From contig JAVTVJ010000438.1 of NCBI GenBank assembly GCA_034509425.1, positions 1,302,001 through 1,366,000 of the forward strand: a DNA stretch of 64,000 nt, read 5' to 3'. This stretch comes from Eopsaltria australis. Taxonomy: Eukaryota; Chordata; Aves; Passeriformes; Petroicidae. The notes below the pieces were generated by a model. It did no database searches, was not told the origin of the DNA, and saw only the letters and a list, made by a program, of their open reading frames with translations. Of the stretch, positions 1 through 12,489 are shown piece by piece; the first letter of the stretch is position 1; every line of letters begins with the position of its first letter. A program made the position numbers and the translations under genes.

Positions 1-2140
1 TCTCTTTTCTTGAGACTACATGTCAAATGCCTGGGGCTGTAATGAAATATAGATCTACCTGATGCTGGACATAATACACGGGTGTTTCCTTCTACCCTCG
101 AGGAAAGAGCCTGCCATGTCTCCAGCTTGCTGCAGCCTACTGCAGCTGGAGGAGAGTCGTTCTCTTCACTCACTTTGCGACCAGACAACTAAAGTAATAA
201 TATGGTGGGTTTTAGGGTGTAGCGAGGCTCGTTGGGAAATGTGGTCAACTACAAAGATCAGTTGGGGGCTTTAACCAAAGACCCTACTTGGAGAATTGGC
301 TCCTGACTGCTCATTTCACCAGTGCTCGTTTCAGAGCCACCTCGGTGTCTGTTGTGCTTCTGATCTGGGAGGTCCTTGATAAGCAGCTGCAGACATCTGG
401 CACACCTTCCTTCCAGACTTGACCCATTTAATAATGGGGAGGGCAGGTGAACACAAGCTGAGACAGAGCTCACCTGGAGAGGAAGGAAGAGGCAGGGAGA
501 CCTGAGTTACCCAGAAACGCTTTCCACACAGCAGTAATAGTCACCACTCAGAAAGGGGAGCAGGGGAAACTCTGTATGTGGAGGAGCTTGCCATGCTCAG
601 ACAGAAACCCCTTCTGCTGCAGCTCCAAGCATAGTTTGAGCCCAGTGTGTGGCTGCAGTACAGCAGCTTAATGAGTTGCCACATGTCAGCCACACTGCGG
701 TAGCCATCTGTGTGTGATGGATGTGTGGCCTGCAGTGGGGTGCTGAAGAAGTCACCTCAGCTCCCCATCTTCACTATTTCAAATGGCTTTGAGTTTGTCA
801 CAGGCTGTGGGCATTGATCTCTGCTCAGTTGCCATGGGGTGATGAGCCACCAGGCTGCAGAGCTTGGAGCTGCTTGCCCTTTTCCAAAGTGAGGAGTCAA
901 GCTTTGCTGGAAGGAGATGTTTCCTCATATATTCCCCATGAAGACATTCACTGTGACAGGAGATCACTGAGGCCAATGACTATGCCCAATTCAAAAAAAA
1001 GCACAAAATATTTGTTTAAGTGTGCCTTCCAAGTCATCTATCAGTAAATACGCAAAAATATGCAAGAGCCATGAGGAAAATGGAAGAAGCCAGCTTTGAA
1101 GTGTTACAGCCTACCCTGACCATAGTGTTCATGAGATATTCTCAATGGACAGGTGGTCCATCATGGATGACAGCAAGTTTTTGAGCACCTTTTCCAGATG
1201 AGGCAGCCTTGGCCCGTGCCAGGAGACTGAGCTACATGAACCTTAGTCTGGCAAGTTCAGCCTGAAACCTCTTTACATAGCTCACATCAGACGAAGACAA
1301 AACAAATGCTCACAGCTCAGGTGTTAGGCTGATTTAATGACAATCTTTCTTTTAAAACAACCTCAACACCACATCGGTGAAGGTTGTTTTTTAAATTGGG
1401 TGGCTGAATAAAAAAAGGAATGACCTATGAAGACTTTCATAAAAAAAATTTGAATAGTTGGTGAGGAGTCATCTTTGGTAAATGCCTAGTAGCTGGCTCA
1501 ACGTAGGTCTTCTGTCTGCCTTTGTGTGCGGGTACATATGGTCTCAGTGGATATGTGTGGAGTGGAAGCAGTCCTGTTCTGTAGGTCCCCTGTGCTCAGG
1601 TTTGTGTTTGTGTACTGGGAGCGTTAATGAGAACAGACTGCCTTTCTTTCCCTTCGTTCCCCAATCCCATCTGTTCAAACAAAAGGCTGAAAGGGAGAGA
1701 GAGCTGAGACCCTGCTGGTCAAGAGGGGATGGATAATAACACATATCCTTGGGCTACATTTCAGCACATGCAACCCTTTCAAGCTGTGCTAAAGCTTTTA
1801 TTCAGGCAAGAGAAAGAACAACCAATATAAAATAAGGATTTTTTTTTCTTTTTAGAAAAGTGGCATCAGGCCTGAAGGATGCTACATTCCGTTCTTTCCC
1901 TCTAACGTTTTATAATGCTGGATTATTTTAAAAAAGAATCTAAACCCACACTGATTATATATTTGTGTGTGTGTACAGACAGAGCATGATATTGGGCTAG
2001 AGCGAGTGACATATGCAGAGGGGCCAGGGATGGCTTAGAAAGTCAATTTTCACTCTGTTTGCACATGGTAACAGTTCCAGATTCGTGTAATTAACTATAC
2101 ATCAAAAGGGTGTGAAGGAAGATATATTCCTCTCCACCTT
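1..2140. other. Intergenic, no gene recognised
   Basis: Both strands are closed by frequent stops; the only frames are under 90 codons and resemble nothing known. No transposon, RNA gene or long repeat is recognised. Short T-rich runs occur near 1838-1853. Confidence 0.6.
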
Positions 2141-2146
2141 GGGGAT

Positions 2147-2500
2147 TTGATAGGTACTTTGCAATTCATGGTTAACCCCCCATTCACATATTTGTCATTA
2201 TGGTCGTGCCAAACAACTCATCTGAAGATCAAAACAGCTTTCTTGGGGGCTGTTACAGCGAGAGCAGCACAAGAGATGGCACCTCGAATCCCAGAGTGGG
2301 TACCAAGTGGCAGAGGGGGATGCAGCCCTGGATGACGGCGCTGGTGTTCAGCCCTCTGCCAGCCGTTCCAGGGACGTCATAATGGTTTACGGGAGAAAAA
2401 TGGTCTCAAATGCCATTAGTTTAATGCTTCATAATGTCGTTGTGTCTGTTTTAAATGCAATCACCGAGCTCAGGGGACACCCAGGACTAAAATAAAAAAA
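2147..2500. promoter_or_regulatory. Candidate noncoding regulatory block with CRE-like site
   Basis: The block has more CpGs than its flanks. It holds GACGTCAT at 2373-2380, one base from the palindromic CRE TGACGTCA, followed by AT-rich homeodomain-type sequence (CATTAGTTTAATG near 2413-2427). Regulatory function and conservation are inference. Confidence 0.25.
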
Positions 2501-5045
2501 GAGGAAAAGTGCTTCCAGAACTGTAACGATGGAAAAGGAGGCAGGGAGATCTTTGGCGAGTGAAGAAATGAGATTCACTGGTTCTTTTCCACTGAGCAGG
2601 TAGCACATGAGTAATTGGCATAGTACGGCTAAAGGGATATTCATCATGAGAACTGATTGCACCCAGGTTGTAATAAATATACCGAAGTAACATAATCAGT
2701 CTGAAGGCAGAGGAGAGTTTTGTGAAACACAAGACCTGATCCTGGCCAAGATTTTCAGAAAGAGTCATTTCAAGTGAGATTTCTAGTGCTGTGTTACTGG
2801 CTTTGCCTCGTTTTCAGAAGTGGCACACAACAGATCCTACCAAATGAGTCCACCATCCCCTACCCATCTAGCAAGTTTATTGCTGTGTATGTGGGTGCCT
2901 AACTCCAGGGTGCACTGTCTCAAAGACAGGGAAACAGAAAAAATGAAACATATCAAAACCAAAGAACAAGCTGAATCTGATCTCTTCACACTAATAGAAA
3001 TGCAAATAAATTGGAAAAGCAATGAGTACAAGCAGTGGTGATGCTCATGCAAGCTGTAGAAATCTTTCTAAGTGTCTCATATCTTATTTCATTCACACAG
3101 GTGGAGCTGTTTCCTTAGGGATTAAATCCTCCCACTCTGAGTGAGGCAGGTACATGCTCCTTTCAGACAGAAGCTGTTTGGTTTCAGCAGTCATCAGTTA
3201 CTCTTCTCCAGCGAGAGATTAAACAAGGTGAAGGGATCATAGGACCATCCAGCACTGCTCCTTTGTGTCCTTTTTCTTTGGAATCCTAGCAATTGGGAGC
3301 AACTTGCTACTGAGCATTGATGCTGGCAGCTAATATAATGTAGAAAATTTACATGAGCAGCACATCCCCTCTCCTCTCTACGCCTCTTCTCACAGGGCAT
3401 TCATCTCACACATAGGTTGCACGCTGTGGTTGCCCTCCTGTCTATCATTAGAAAGCAGACCCATGAGCCCAGCCTAACTGTGCACCACTGATGTATTGCA
3501 GGACAGGCCTCTGCTGAATTCATCCATCAAGCAACCGCAAAAAGTGATTTGTACGGATTAATGTGCTGGTGGGTGCGTGCAGAGGTTGAAAGAGGAAAGG
3601 TTCATGGTAGTAGCTGGCTTACAGAGACAGAGAAATTAATGTGGCAGAAATAGGGTCCTTAGCATTGCAGGTAGGTATAGATCAATAGGTTGTTGCTTTC
3701 AGCTCTTGTATTTGCTTTCTGCTACAGCTATTGGTAGAAAATAAGAAAAAGGAGTTTTTGACAATGCTTTCTACAAGGCTGGTATTAAGAGTCTATTCCC
3801 AATGTCTTACAACCCAGCCAAATGTACCTCTGGAGGCTGAGATTCACCATGGTGGATTCTCTGGTGGTTTGGGTTGAGGGAGCTGAGTTTAATATTGGAA
3901 GGAGGTTAGAGAAAAAGAAACAGATGTATCTGTAGTTTAAAATTGACTAGCAGGGCCTTTCTTTGAGAAGATCTAAAGTTTCTGTGGAGCAGAGATTAGA
4001 AATTTGGCTTGAAAGGAGCTCCACTGTAGGGGATATGATTTCTGTCATACCCTGAAAAACTGCCTCAGTTTGGCCAGATTGTGAGTCTCCAAAGAAAACC
4101 AGATTAAATTTCATTGGTGCTTGGCAATAGAGTTTTGTCACAGTTTAACAACCTGAACTGCCTATCCATCCTTGGCATGAATGACCACAGTGCCTGACCC
4201 ATCCCTACAGAGCACAGCCCTAAACTGCGTTTTCCTTGGAATGTGCTTCACCATGTGGGACTGTCTTGGTGATGGGTACCACAAGTGCAGACTATGGGAA
4301 TACAGCTGAGAAGCGCATGCAGAAAAGTTTCTTTTGCATTTCACCAATGGCTAAAAGTGTAGCCAGATGGATTTAGAACATTAGGAATCACTGAGTAAGG
4401 ACTAAAGTCAATGAAGTAGCTATTTGCTGTCATAGATTAAATAGATAAAATTCTTCCATTAGTTCCTGATGTGAAACAAATCAACTAAGGGGAATGTTTT
4501 CCACTGCAGGCCATCAGAGACATTTTTTCTTATCCTCAAATATATTCCCTGGATGTGATATATCAGCAGGCTTCCCGCACAAGGCTTTATAAAAACAGAG
4601 TGTTTATTGGCAACATGTTCAACACCCTTTCTAGGAAACATCCTTTCCTTCTACTGACATTCAGGTCATGTTTCATTTCTTACCCTGCTTCCTATGAAAA
4701 TAGCAGCAAGATTGGTGATATTAAGATACGTAGGTCTGCAGAGGTGGTGTTTGGATATGGGAAAGATCATCTGAATAGCATGACTGGTGACTTTGAGTAA
4801 CTTTGGAGAAAGCTGGAGGTTCCAGATGAACTAGCAAAACTGTGTTTCTTATGATGGAAATGGTATCTGTGAAAGAGAAGTTAACACGGCCAGGTAGGCA
4901 AGAAAAATATGTTCAAAGAGCTACATCAAAGGTATTCAGGAACTGAAAAAATCAAAGAGAGGAGCCAAAGAAGTTTCGTGCTGGCATCAGAAGGTCAGTG
5001 GCATCAAGGAAACTGATGAAGCTTGTCAAATATGTAGGAATAAGT
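2501..5045. other. Intergenic, no gene recognised
   Basis: Unique-looking AT-rich DNA with only short chance frames. I looked for CASQ2 exons on the minus strand, because CASQ2 flanks NHLH2 in mammals, and found none that hold up. Confidence 0.55.
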
Positions 5046-5049
5046 AACA

Positions 5050-5095
5050 GAAATAGTAGGGTTACTATGAGTGAAATAGTAAGATTACTGTAAAT
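5050..5095. repeat. Two-copy 23-bp tandem duplication
   Basis: Units 5050-5072 and 5073-5095 both begin GAAATAGTA and share TTACT. They match at 18 of 23 positions, and all five differences are transitions. A small decayed duplication with no evident function. Confidence 0.7.
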
Positions 5096-7190
5096 GAAAC
5101 ATGAACAAAAATACTAGTTTGTGTGAAACCATAAGAAGCAAAAAATAGAGCAAGGATTGTAAGGCTGGTCTGTATTGAGCATCAAGGGTATGACTTCAGC
5201 AATCAAACTTGCAGACACTGAGGAAGATGCTGTTTATGTCAGGCCTGGACACGGCCCAACACAGACAGTTCCTCAGCAGATACTAGCTCTGATAAACAGG
5301 AGGATGGCAGCAAGGTTTCAGCACATTGAGTGTGCCATTGTTCTTCCCTTTATCGCAAAAGAAAGGCAGGCAAGTAACCACGAGATGCTCAAAATTAGAA
5401 TTCAGAGGTGTTGTGTGCCAGCTGTGCCTAGGGTTTATGGAGGCTGAAGTGAATAAGACTCTGAAGCAAAATCTGCTCCCGTAGATTCTGCTGACTCTGA
5501 AAAGGTATAGAGGACTATTCCAAAACCAGGTAATTGTCAGCCAGCATTCCATATTGATTTCCACATTGATTCCATATGCATGGAAGCAATTTTTCCTGGA
5601 TACAATATACCTGACACCAAAATATCTGTACTCCACAATCTATCAGACTGAGTACTAAAGTACTTACTGAGGATGGACACAGACCCAAATTCAGACAAAT
5701 GATTAGCACTGCTACAGTTCAGAGAGGTACCTCAAGAGTGTGGTTTTTCATACAGTCAGTAGGAAACTGAACAACAAAAAAATTCCTGACAAGAACACTG
5801 GGAATCAGAGTCTCTGGTGACTCTAACAGAAAAAAAACAAGATAAAACAAGTAATATGTGATTCGTGGCCCAGGAGTTGCTATTATGCATCCTTATGACC
5901 AGAGGTAAAGTTGCAAATGGTAAGATTAGCCCTGCTACTATGGAAGACAGGTAGATACATCCAGTGAAGAAATAAGGAGCAGCTTCTCACAACATGAGCA
6001 AGAGTGAAGCTGGAATGATGCACTCGCTGTTCTGGAAGGGCCTCAGACAAAGACAGCAGGATCATGAGGAGACAGTTGATGTTACATGACCACAACAAGC
6101 AGACTTACTGCTGCTTGCCAGCCGTGTCAGTGCTCTCTCAAAGGAGACATTACAACACAATAGACTCAGCATTGTTGAATCAGCTAATCCAGAAGCTCAC
6201 TGGATATTTCTGCTTTTTGTAGGTATTTTTTCAAAGCTTTGTGCTGCAGGGATGTCAAACAGGGATCCCATTATATGTTGAAGCACATCAGTAACTGGCT
6301 TTTGTGACAATCAACTGTGGTGCAGTGCATATGGAGACTAAAGTCAGCTTGCACCACTCCCTCCAGGAGAGAATGATGATAACCTCCTTGCTTCTGAGTG
6401 CTTGCTGAAGGGTGCAACCTTTCACTCACACTCCATAACTGGAGACAGTTTCTGCTCTCATAAACCAGTGGCCAGCAATAAAGGAAGGCTAACCCACAGC
6501 TTTGGATCAAAACAGCCTGGGATGTTGATTTATTTGAAAGCTGGATCCTAGTTTGGTGGATGAATCTAATGCCTTAACAAACTGACTGACTGCAAATGGG
6601 AATACACAGGCTGCTCAGCTCCCTTCTTTATCTTTCAGATGTCACTGCTAGGAACAGTGATTAAATCCCCATGTGACTACTCTCAATCAGTAAGAGCAGG
6701 TCTTGTTTCTCCAGAGGCACATACCAGAGTGGCTCAGTCACCTCATGGCACTGAGAGTACCTGTGTTAGCCAAGGGTTTAGATACTTCTCATGGTGGGAT
6801 GGAGCTAGATGGGACTGGTCAGCTTCACAGACAGGGTGGGACTGGGCAGGTTGCAAATTCTCCTGCTGTGTGGGTCAGGTCCTTATACTGCTGACAGAGC
6901 ATTTGCAGTCCAAACACGTAAAGGGTGGAAAAGGGAAGCATATGTTGTCTCCCAGGAGGATGTGAGACACAGAGAAATACCAGACTGGCTGTGAGATTCA
7001 GAGATTTAGAGAATGGCTTTGCTGGTGTCAGTCAAGCCAGAAGCTGCGACTCTTGAAGAAACTCAAGGAGCCACCATGCAAAGGAAGAAGGAGCCAATCT
7101 GGTGTGGACACTTCTCTGAGTGTGACAGTAGTATAACTTCAATATGACAGAAATTCCCCTGCTGAAGATGCTATTGTTTTGAATGCAATT
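5096..7190. other. Intergenic, no gene recognised
   Basis: Contains an open frame of 90 codons at 5175-5447 (plus) with no recognisable domain, overlapped on the other strand by a 117-codon frame. Neither looks like a known family, and no splice context favours either. No repeat family recognised. Confidence 0.5.
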
Positions 7191-9340
7191 ATCTTTTACA
7201 AGGTTCTTCCAATCCTCCTAATCATCTTTATCTTAATGTGCTTTTCCTTTCTACATTGTAACGTAAAATCCATTTCCTTTCAATTTACTTCAGTTCTATC
7301 TGCATCCAGATTACTGTAACTTGGACGCACGGTAATTAAATGCAGTTTGTCTGACTAGACAGGCAGTGAATGCTATTACAGCTTGTTTATGCTAGCAAGC
7401 AATGCAGGTTTCTCTGTGCCATCCCACCAGCATGGTTTAACCCTACCCTAGAGAGACTGTGTGCTAGGCCATGTGCAAGCTTCATTATGCATTTGGTCCT
7501 TGGTCCATCAAGTGACATTGGTGATTAATGCTCCTTGGGTTTCACATTCTGAGATTTCAAAATATTCATCCCACTAGGATCTGCCTCAATAGTTCATCCT
7601 GTGTCAGCTCTCACCTGAACCTCTCTTTCTGATGGGAGTACTTAAGAGACTGCTGACAATATCTGCATGTTTAAAAAAGGATACAAGGGTTCTACCCTTT
7701 GGCTCTACAATGCAGCCTTGTGCCAGAATCCCTGTGCGACTGACAGGATTTGACCCTGGCCTTGGCCCCATATAGCACTCTGTATTCTGGGAGCTTATTA
7801 AATATGTACTCTGAATCCTGTTTCATGTTGTACTTTCACCTTTTGGATGCTACTGAGAAGCAAATTGTGTGGTAGGGTGAGTCCTGGATGTCTTGAAATG
7901 ATACAGAGGAGGTATTATGAGTGTAGTTCAAGCATGCACTGTAAATGCACCACTGAGAGGTGCTTTTAGAATGATTCAAGAAAAGGTCAAGTGAGGTAAA
8001 TTCACCTTTACAGAGTAAGGTTCAAATCGGTTAAAATCTCAGATACTGTTACAGGGCAAATGGAGTAGGAAAGTTTTGTGCTAATTTACTTTGCACGTTG
8101 TCAAAAGATACTTCATGGGTCAAGAAATCTGGAAGGTCTCCCTTAGAAATCCTTTGGCACTGCTGAGCCTTGTGTGGAGAACACTGAACTGGGAGAGACA
8201 AGGGGACTGCTCTGCAGTTTTTAAAGACCCTCTTATTTGAAAGCAATGCTTTCTCTGATAGAGCCTGAGCTAGAGAGTGTAGCCTTTGAGACAGTCATAT
8301 GATTATGTACAGCAAAGTGACTTTAGCATTTAAAGATAATTTCTGAATTTCTGGATCCTTTTTGTGTTCTGTGTCCCCATCAAGAAAATGGGGTGAGTGC
8401 CCCCAAACAACTTTTGAAGACTATTTCTAGCTGGTCAGCAAGATCTGGCTCACCTGGAGGTGGCCTGTGGCCACAAGATTTAGGCTGCTCTGTACTGGGA
8501 TTTTCTGAATAACTACATATGGTGTCTGAGACTGGTTGTTTGTCTGAGATACCTTTGATCACCCAAAAAAGCCCCAGTGGAATGAGCTTAGAAGATGATT
8601 GTCCATCCCTCCCACAGTTCATGCACACCACTGTTTTCACTCCTTCTCTCTTTGTTATCATTTTAACTTCCCACCTACCTTTTCCTTGTTTCTTTCTCAT
8701 TTTTGAGGTTTGAATCTAAAATATTTCAAAAATTGCTAGGTTTTGTAGACCACAGTGGCTGAATCTAAACTCTTCAAGTCTCTCAGCAGTCCTTTCTTCT
8801 TTCAAACACTTTGCTAGATCAAAATTATTTAAGGTCTCCTGAGCTTAGGTCTTCTTGGGGCAATTCAAACAAGATAAGAAGTTGTGACCCTGACTAATAA
8901 GACCTATCTGTTCAGAAGGCAGTCCTGTCAAATTAAAGTCTGAAAAATGGCAGGACAAGGAGATTGGGGCCAAATTCAAGGCAGGACACCATCCTACATT
9001 TTACCATCCTACCATACCGTGGTTATCTTCAGGATCCTTCTTAGGATTGTTACTTTGGTGACAATCATAAGGAACTCCTTTGAGATCATGGAACTGCTGT
9101 AAGTTTACCTTTATGTGTTTGACATCAAACTCCAACCATTTGACTTTCAGGAAAACCACATGTGTTATGCTTATTGCTCCAGGGAACAAATCCTCCTCTC
9201 TCCCTATCTAAAAGATCATACTTGTCACGTTGGCCCACTGAGGACTCACCTTACAGACAGCTTTTGTGGACTGCTTTTGTGTTCAGGTCCAAAGAGACCA
9301 AGGCTTGAAAGATGTTGGCATCTGTCAAAGATCTATTTCC
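7191..9340. other. Intergenic, no gene recognised
   Basis: AT-rich and unique-looking. The stretch 7260-7400 contains GGTAATTAAATGCAG (about 7330-7344), a homeodomain-type core, and might be regulatory. No exon or transposon recognised up to the CR1 copy beginning at about 9345. Confidence 0.45.
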
Positions 9341-9344
9341 TTCA

Positions 9345-10330
9345 GATCATGAAGATGTACACTGAGACAGACTGAAAATCCATCTATCCCAGCATCCCAG
9401 TTCAAATGGGAGCCAAAGCAGATGCCTGGAGAACATCACAGTAGCAGAGGTATATATGATACTTTCTGCTAGACATCTGCTGCCCTTCAGCCATTTGTGG
9501 TTTGAGGAGAACCTGAATTGGGGGGAACTTGTACACATTTAAAAATCCTCTGCAGATTTCTATTTTGTAAGCTTCTGTCCTTGAACTTGTATAACATTTT
9601 TGCTTTCACAACATCCCAAAGAAGGAGTTCCACAGTTTTACTGCACATGATGTGACAAGACACCTCCTTTTGTTTGTTTTGAGTCTGGCATCCAACAGTT
9701 TCATTTGACACCTCCTGGTATCAAATTATATTGAAGGAGACAGGGAACAACTGATCCCTCTCCACCTTCCTCTTGTTAACTGGGATATGATGGCTTCCTG
9801 TAAAATCACTGCTGGCTCAGTCCTTTTCACTTAGTCACTTGCTGTGTGGAAGCTATTCCATGCTCAGTGTTACCTTTGCTGCCATTCTCAGATGCTTTTG
9901 GACTTTGTTCTTACTGAGACTGAACCAGAACTGCACATGGACTTCAGGATACAAACTTACTTTGGTTTTATGCAATGGCATAATGATGCTCTCTGCCTTG
10001 GTCTCTCCCTGTTCTGTTCTCTCAATGGTGATAATAATATCTTACATTTCATTTTCTTTTTCCATGACACAAAGACCCAAGCTGATGTTATCATGAAGCA
10101 ATATATCATAGCTACAAGATCTTGCTTCTGTGCTTGGCTCAGGACCGATCAGTTATATGTGAAGCTAGAAACGTTCTTCCCTGTGTGCATCACCTTATCA
10201 CTTTATTTAGATTGAATTTCTTGTGCTATTTTATCAGTCTCGCACAGTCCTTCTGCAATTTTTCATGGCCAGTCCTTGTCTTTATTATCTTGAATAACGA
10301 AAGTCCAATACAGCTTTGTGGCTCTATCCT
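9345..10330 (-). mobile_element. Ancient CR1 LINE fragment, about 1 kb, minus strand
   Basis: Read on the minus strand, this copy follows the older reptile/bird CR1 3' region almost colinearly. AAGACAAGGACTGGCCATGA and AAATTGCAGAAGGACTGTG occur near 10280-10245, and AAGGTGATGCACA near 10200. ATGAAACTG then AAACAAACAAAAGGAGGTG lie near 9700-9665, and GTGGAACTCCTT near 9635-9620. The terminal GGGATAGATGGATTTTCAGT (CR1: GGGCTAGATGGACC...TCTGACCCAGT) is near 9390-9365. The reverse-transcriptase frame is destroyed by stops and indels. Heavy divergence indicates an insertion far older than the CR1 at 28895. The identification rests on my memory of CR1 sequences, but matches over about 900 bases are in the right order. 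Confidence 0.85.
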
Positions 10331-12005
10331 ATAGGGATCATTTCTGGGATAGTCTTGAAGCCTGTCTTAAATCTTGAAATTGCTTAAATGGTCAGAAGAG
10401 CCTTGGTATTGGGAATATTGGGTCTGATATGGAGGAAAAAGTTGTCTTTGAATGCTGTGACTACACACAGTGGAATTCTGTTTTCTCCTGCTCTACTCTG
10501 TTCTACATTCCTTTTCTTTCTTTCTTTGTGTTTACCTTGTCTGTGAGCCCTTGCTGAGCTCTAGCCCTGGGGTTTGCAAATCTTTCTGCCACTTCTATGC
10601 ACAGAATTGTTTTGAGCAAGGAGACAGAGAATTTCGCTGGAGGATAGATGTTATATGACAAATCCCTTGTCTTTTGGTCCTTGAAAAAATGTTACTGTGC
10701 CAGTCTATCCCTCTGGCCATGACTAAAGTTGTGGTGATCTTTTCTGAGTAGTTTTGAATATCTAGTTAACAACTCCTTCCAGTTCCCTTTCTGCCTGGTG
10801 CCTGTCTGTTCCTGGACTGAACTCGCCTTTAACCCCCAAGCGAGCTGCTCCTTCTGGCTTGCCAGAGCATCTTCTCCCCATCCACCCATACCAGCAGCTC
10901 TACCCGGCTGCTCATATCCGTCTCCTTCCTCACACTTCCTGCTACCATCCTTTCTTATGTTTGCTGCCTGCCTTTTCAGATGCTTTTTGTTCCTCATTAT
11001 GCCCTGGTGTAGACCCCAGGTTCATATGTACACCACACCACCCTCATAGAAAATCCCTCATGTTATGCCCAGTCACTGACTGATGAGGCCCCTCCACCTA
11101 TGTGACCTGGCTTCTTCTGCCATTCGTTCACTCCGTGCTGCATTTGCTTTGATGTAAGCACTCCTAATGGCACCTTTTTTCATGCCTTCTTCCAAATCTC
11201 CCCTGAATTCTCCACAGAACAGTTTTTCTTCTTGGATCATCTTCTTGTTTCAGTGAGGAACAGCAGAATAACTGTCACCTGTTGCTTTCCAAGTGACTCT
11301 GTGCCCAGCCACTCTGAGAGCAATCATTGCATACATCAACATGTGTGTGCACTCACGTCTAAGAAAGTTTGGGAGAAAAAAACAGCAAAAGCAAGTGGAG
11401 GGTGGGGTGGCATAGATGGGGGTCTTTCAATAATTTGCTAAGAATGCCTTAAGCAAATAGGTGGGCATGAGAAGTGTAAGTTCTGTAACATCACCTCTCT
11501 CAGATCACTTGAGTAGAAGTCTGCATGGATGAAAAGTGAGACCAGCCCTGAGCTGGAGCACCAAGTAGGTCCCTGTGGGAGCAAGGACCGGCTGCACTGC
11601 AGGGCATGGGCTGGTGGAGTGACAGAGGAGCAGAACCACCTCTGCACAGTTGTGCCATTTTCAGGGACCTTGAAGGGCAGGGTGGCTGTGGGAAGGCCAG
11701 AAGGAGCAGCTGGAGGGAGGGGCACAGGAGCTGCTGTCAGAGCTGGGCTGTGAGTACTTGGTGGTGAGTGGTGGGTAGGCAGAGGAGCCTACTCTGAAAG
11801 GACAGAGGAGGTGACATCAAAGAGCACAGCCGTAAGCTGAGAAAAACAGCAACTTTGTGCCTGCACTTGTGTCTGAAAGTGGACAGCGTCTGAGCTCTCT
11901 TTCATTTTGAGCCTGAGTTATTCCAGCCCAGTGACTCAATTTATTTCTGTCTCTGCTCCTGACATTTCTCTTTCAGGTGGCTGCTGCATGGTTTTGGGTG
12001 GGGCT
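10331..12005. other. Intergenic, no gene recognised
   Basis: Short chance frames only. The part 10780-10980 is C-rich and 11530-11760 is moderately GC-rich, with overlapping frames on both strands that have no recognisable domain. No repeat family identified. Confidence 0.5.
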
Positions 12006-12009
12006 GTGG

Positions 12010-12480
12010 GCTGAGGCGACTCGTGTTTTCAAGCTCTTATCGGCATCAGTATGATGTTCTGCTTTTCTTTTCTGTCATACGGCATCCCGCTCCCCTCCCC
12101 TTCCTCCCCTCCCTCTGCCGGCTCCCAGAGGAGGCGACAGACGGTTCTGTAATTTGGTTCCATTCGCTCGACTGGAGCAACACCTGCCCCCTTCTCTGGG
12201 GACAGGAGGGTCTCATCCCAAACCGTGCAAGGAGCCAAAGATGAATCTGAAGCTCACATGCAAATAGAGCCCAGGATAAAACAACACGGCCATTCTGGGC
12301 AGGAAAGGCAAAATCCGTCACCAGGGGAAGACGCAGGAAAAACGAAATCGGCTCTGAAGAAATAAATAAGAAGTGCCAGGAGATTGCCTTTTCCTTTTGG
12401 GTCGGTTGCTATTGTGGTTATTGATCTGTCCCACCCAGGAGAATAAACTGAGAGTACTGAAAAATAATGGCTGATATTAG
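12010..12480. promoter_or_regulatory. Candidate NHLH2-linked regulatory block
   Basis: This stretch stands out from its flanks by scattered CpGs, a pyrimidine-rich run (12075-12120) and motif-dense AT sequence. TTATTGATCT at 12418-12427 is one base from the Onecut consensus TTATTGATTT. ATTGTGG (SOX-like) lies just before it at 12411-12417, and ATGCAAAT at about 12258-12265 is a POU octamer. It lies about 3.2 kb beyond the inferred NHLH2 3' end. Enhancer function is inference. Confidence 0.35.
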
Positions 12481-12489
12481 AACACATTT

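Noticed and set aside
3590..3625. Minus-strand translation includes the short string YYHEP, as in calsequestrin (CASQ2), a neighbour of NHLH2 in mammals
   Set aside because: The residues on both sides do not match calsequestrin, and a stop codon lies just upstream in frame; it is a five-residue coincidence.
5175..5447. 90-codon plus-strand frame considered as a retroviral or transposon relic
   Set aside because: No catalytic motif, zinc knuckle or repeat termini are visible, and an even longer frame overlaps it on the other strand.
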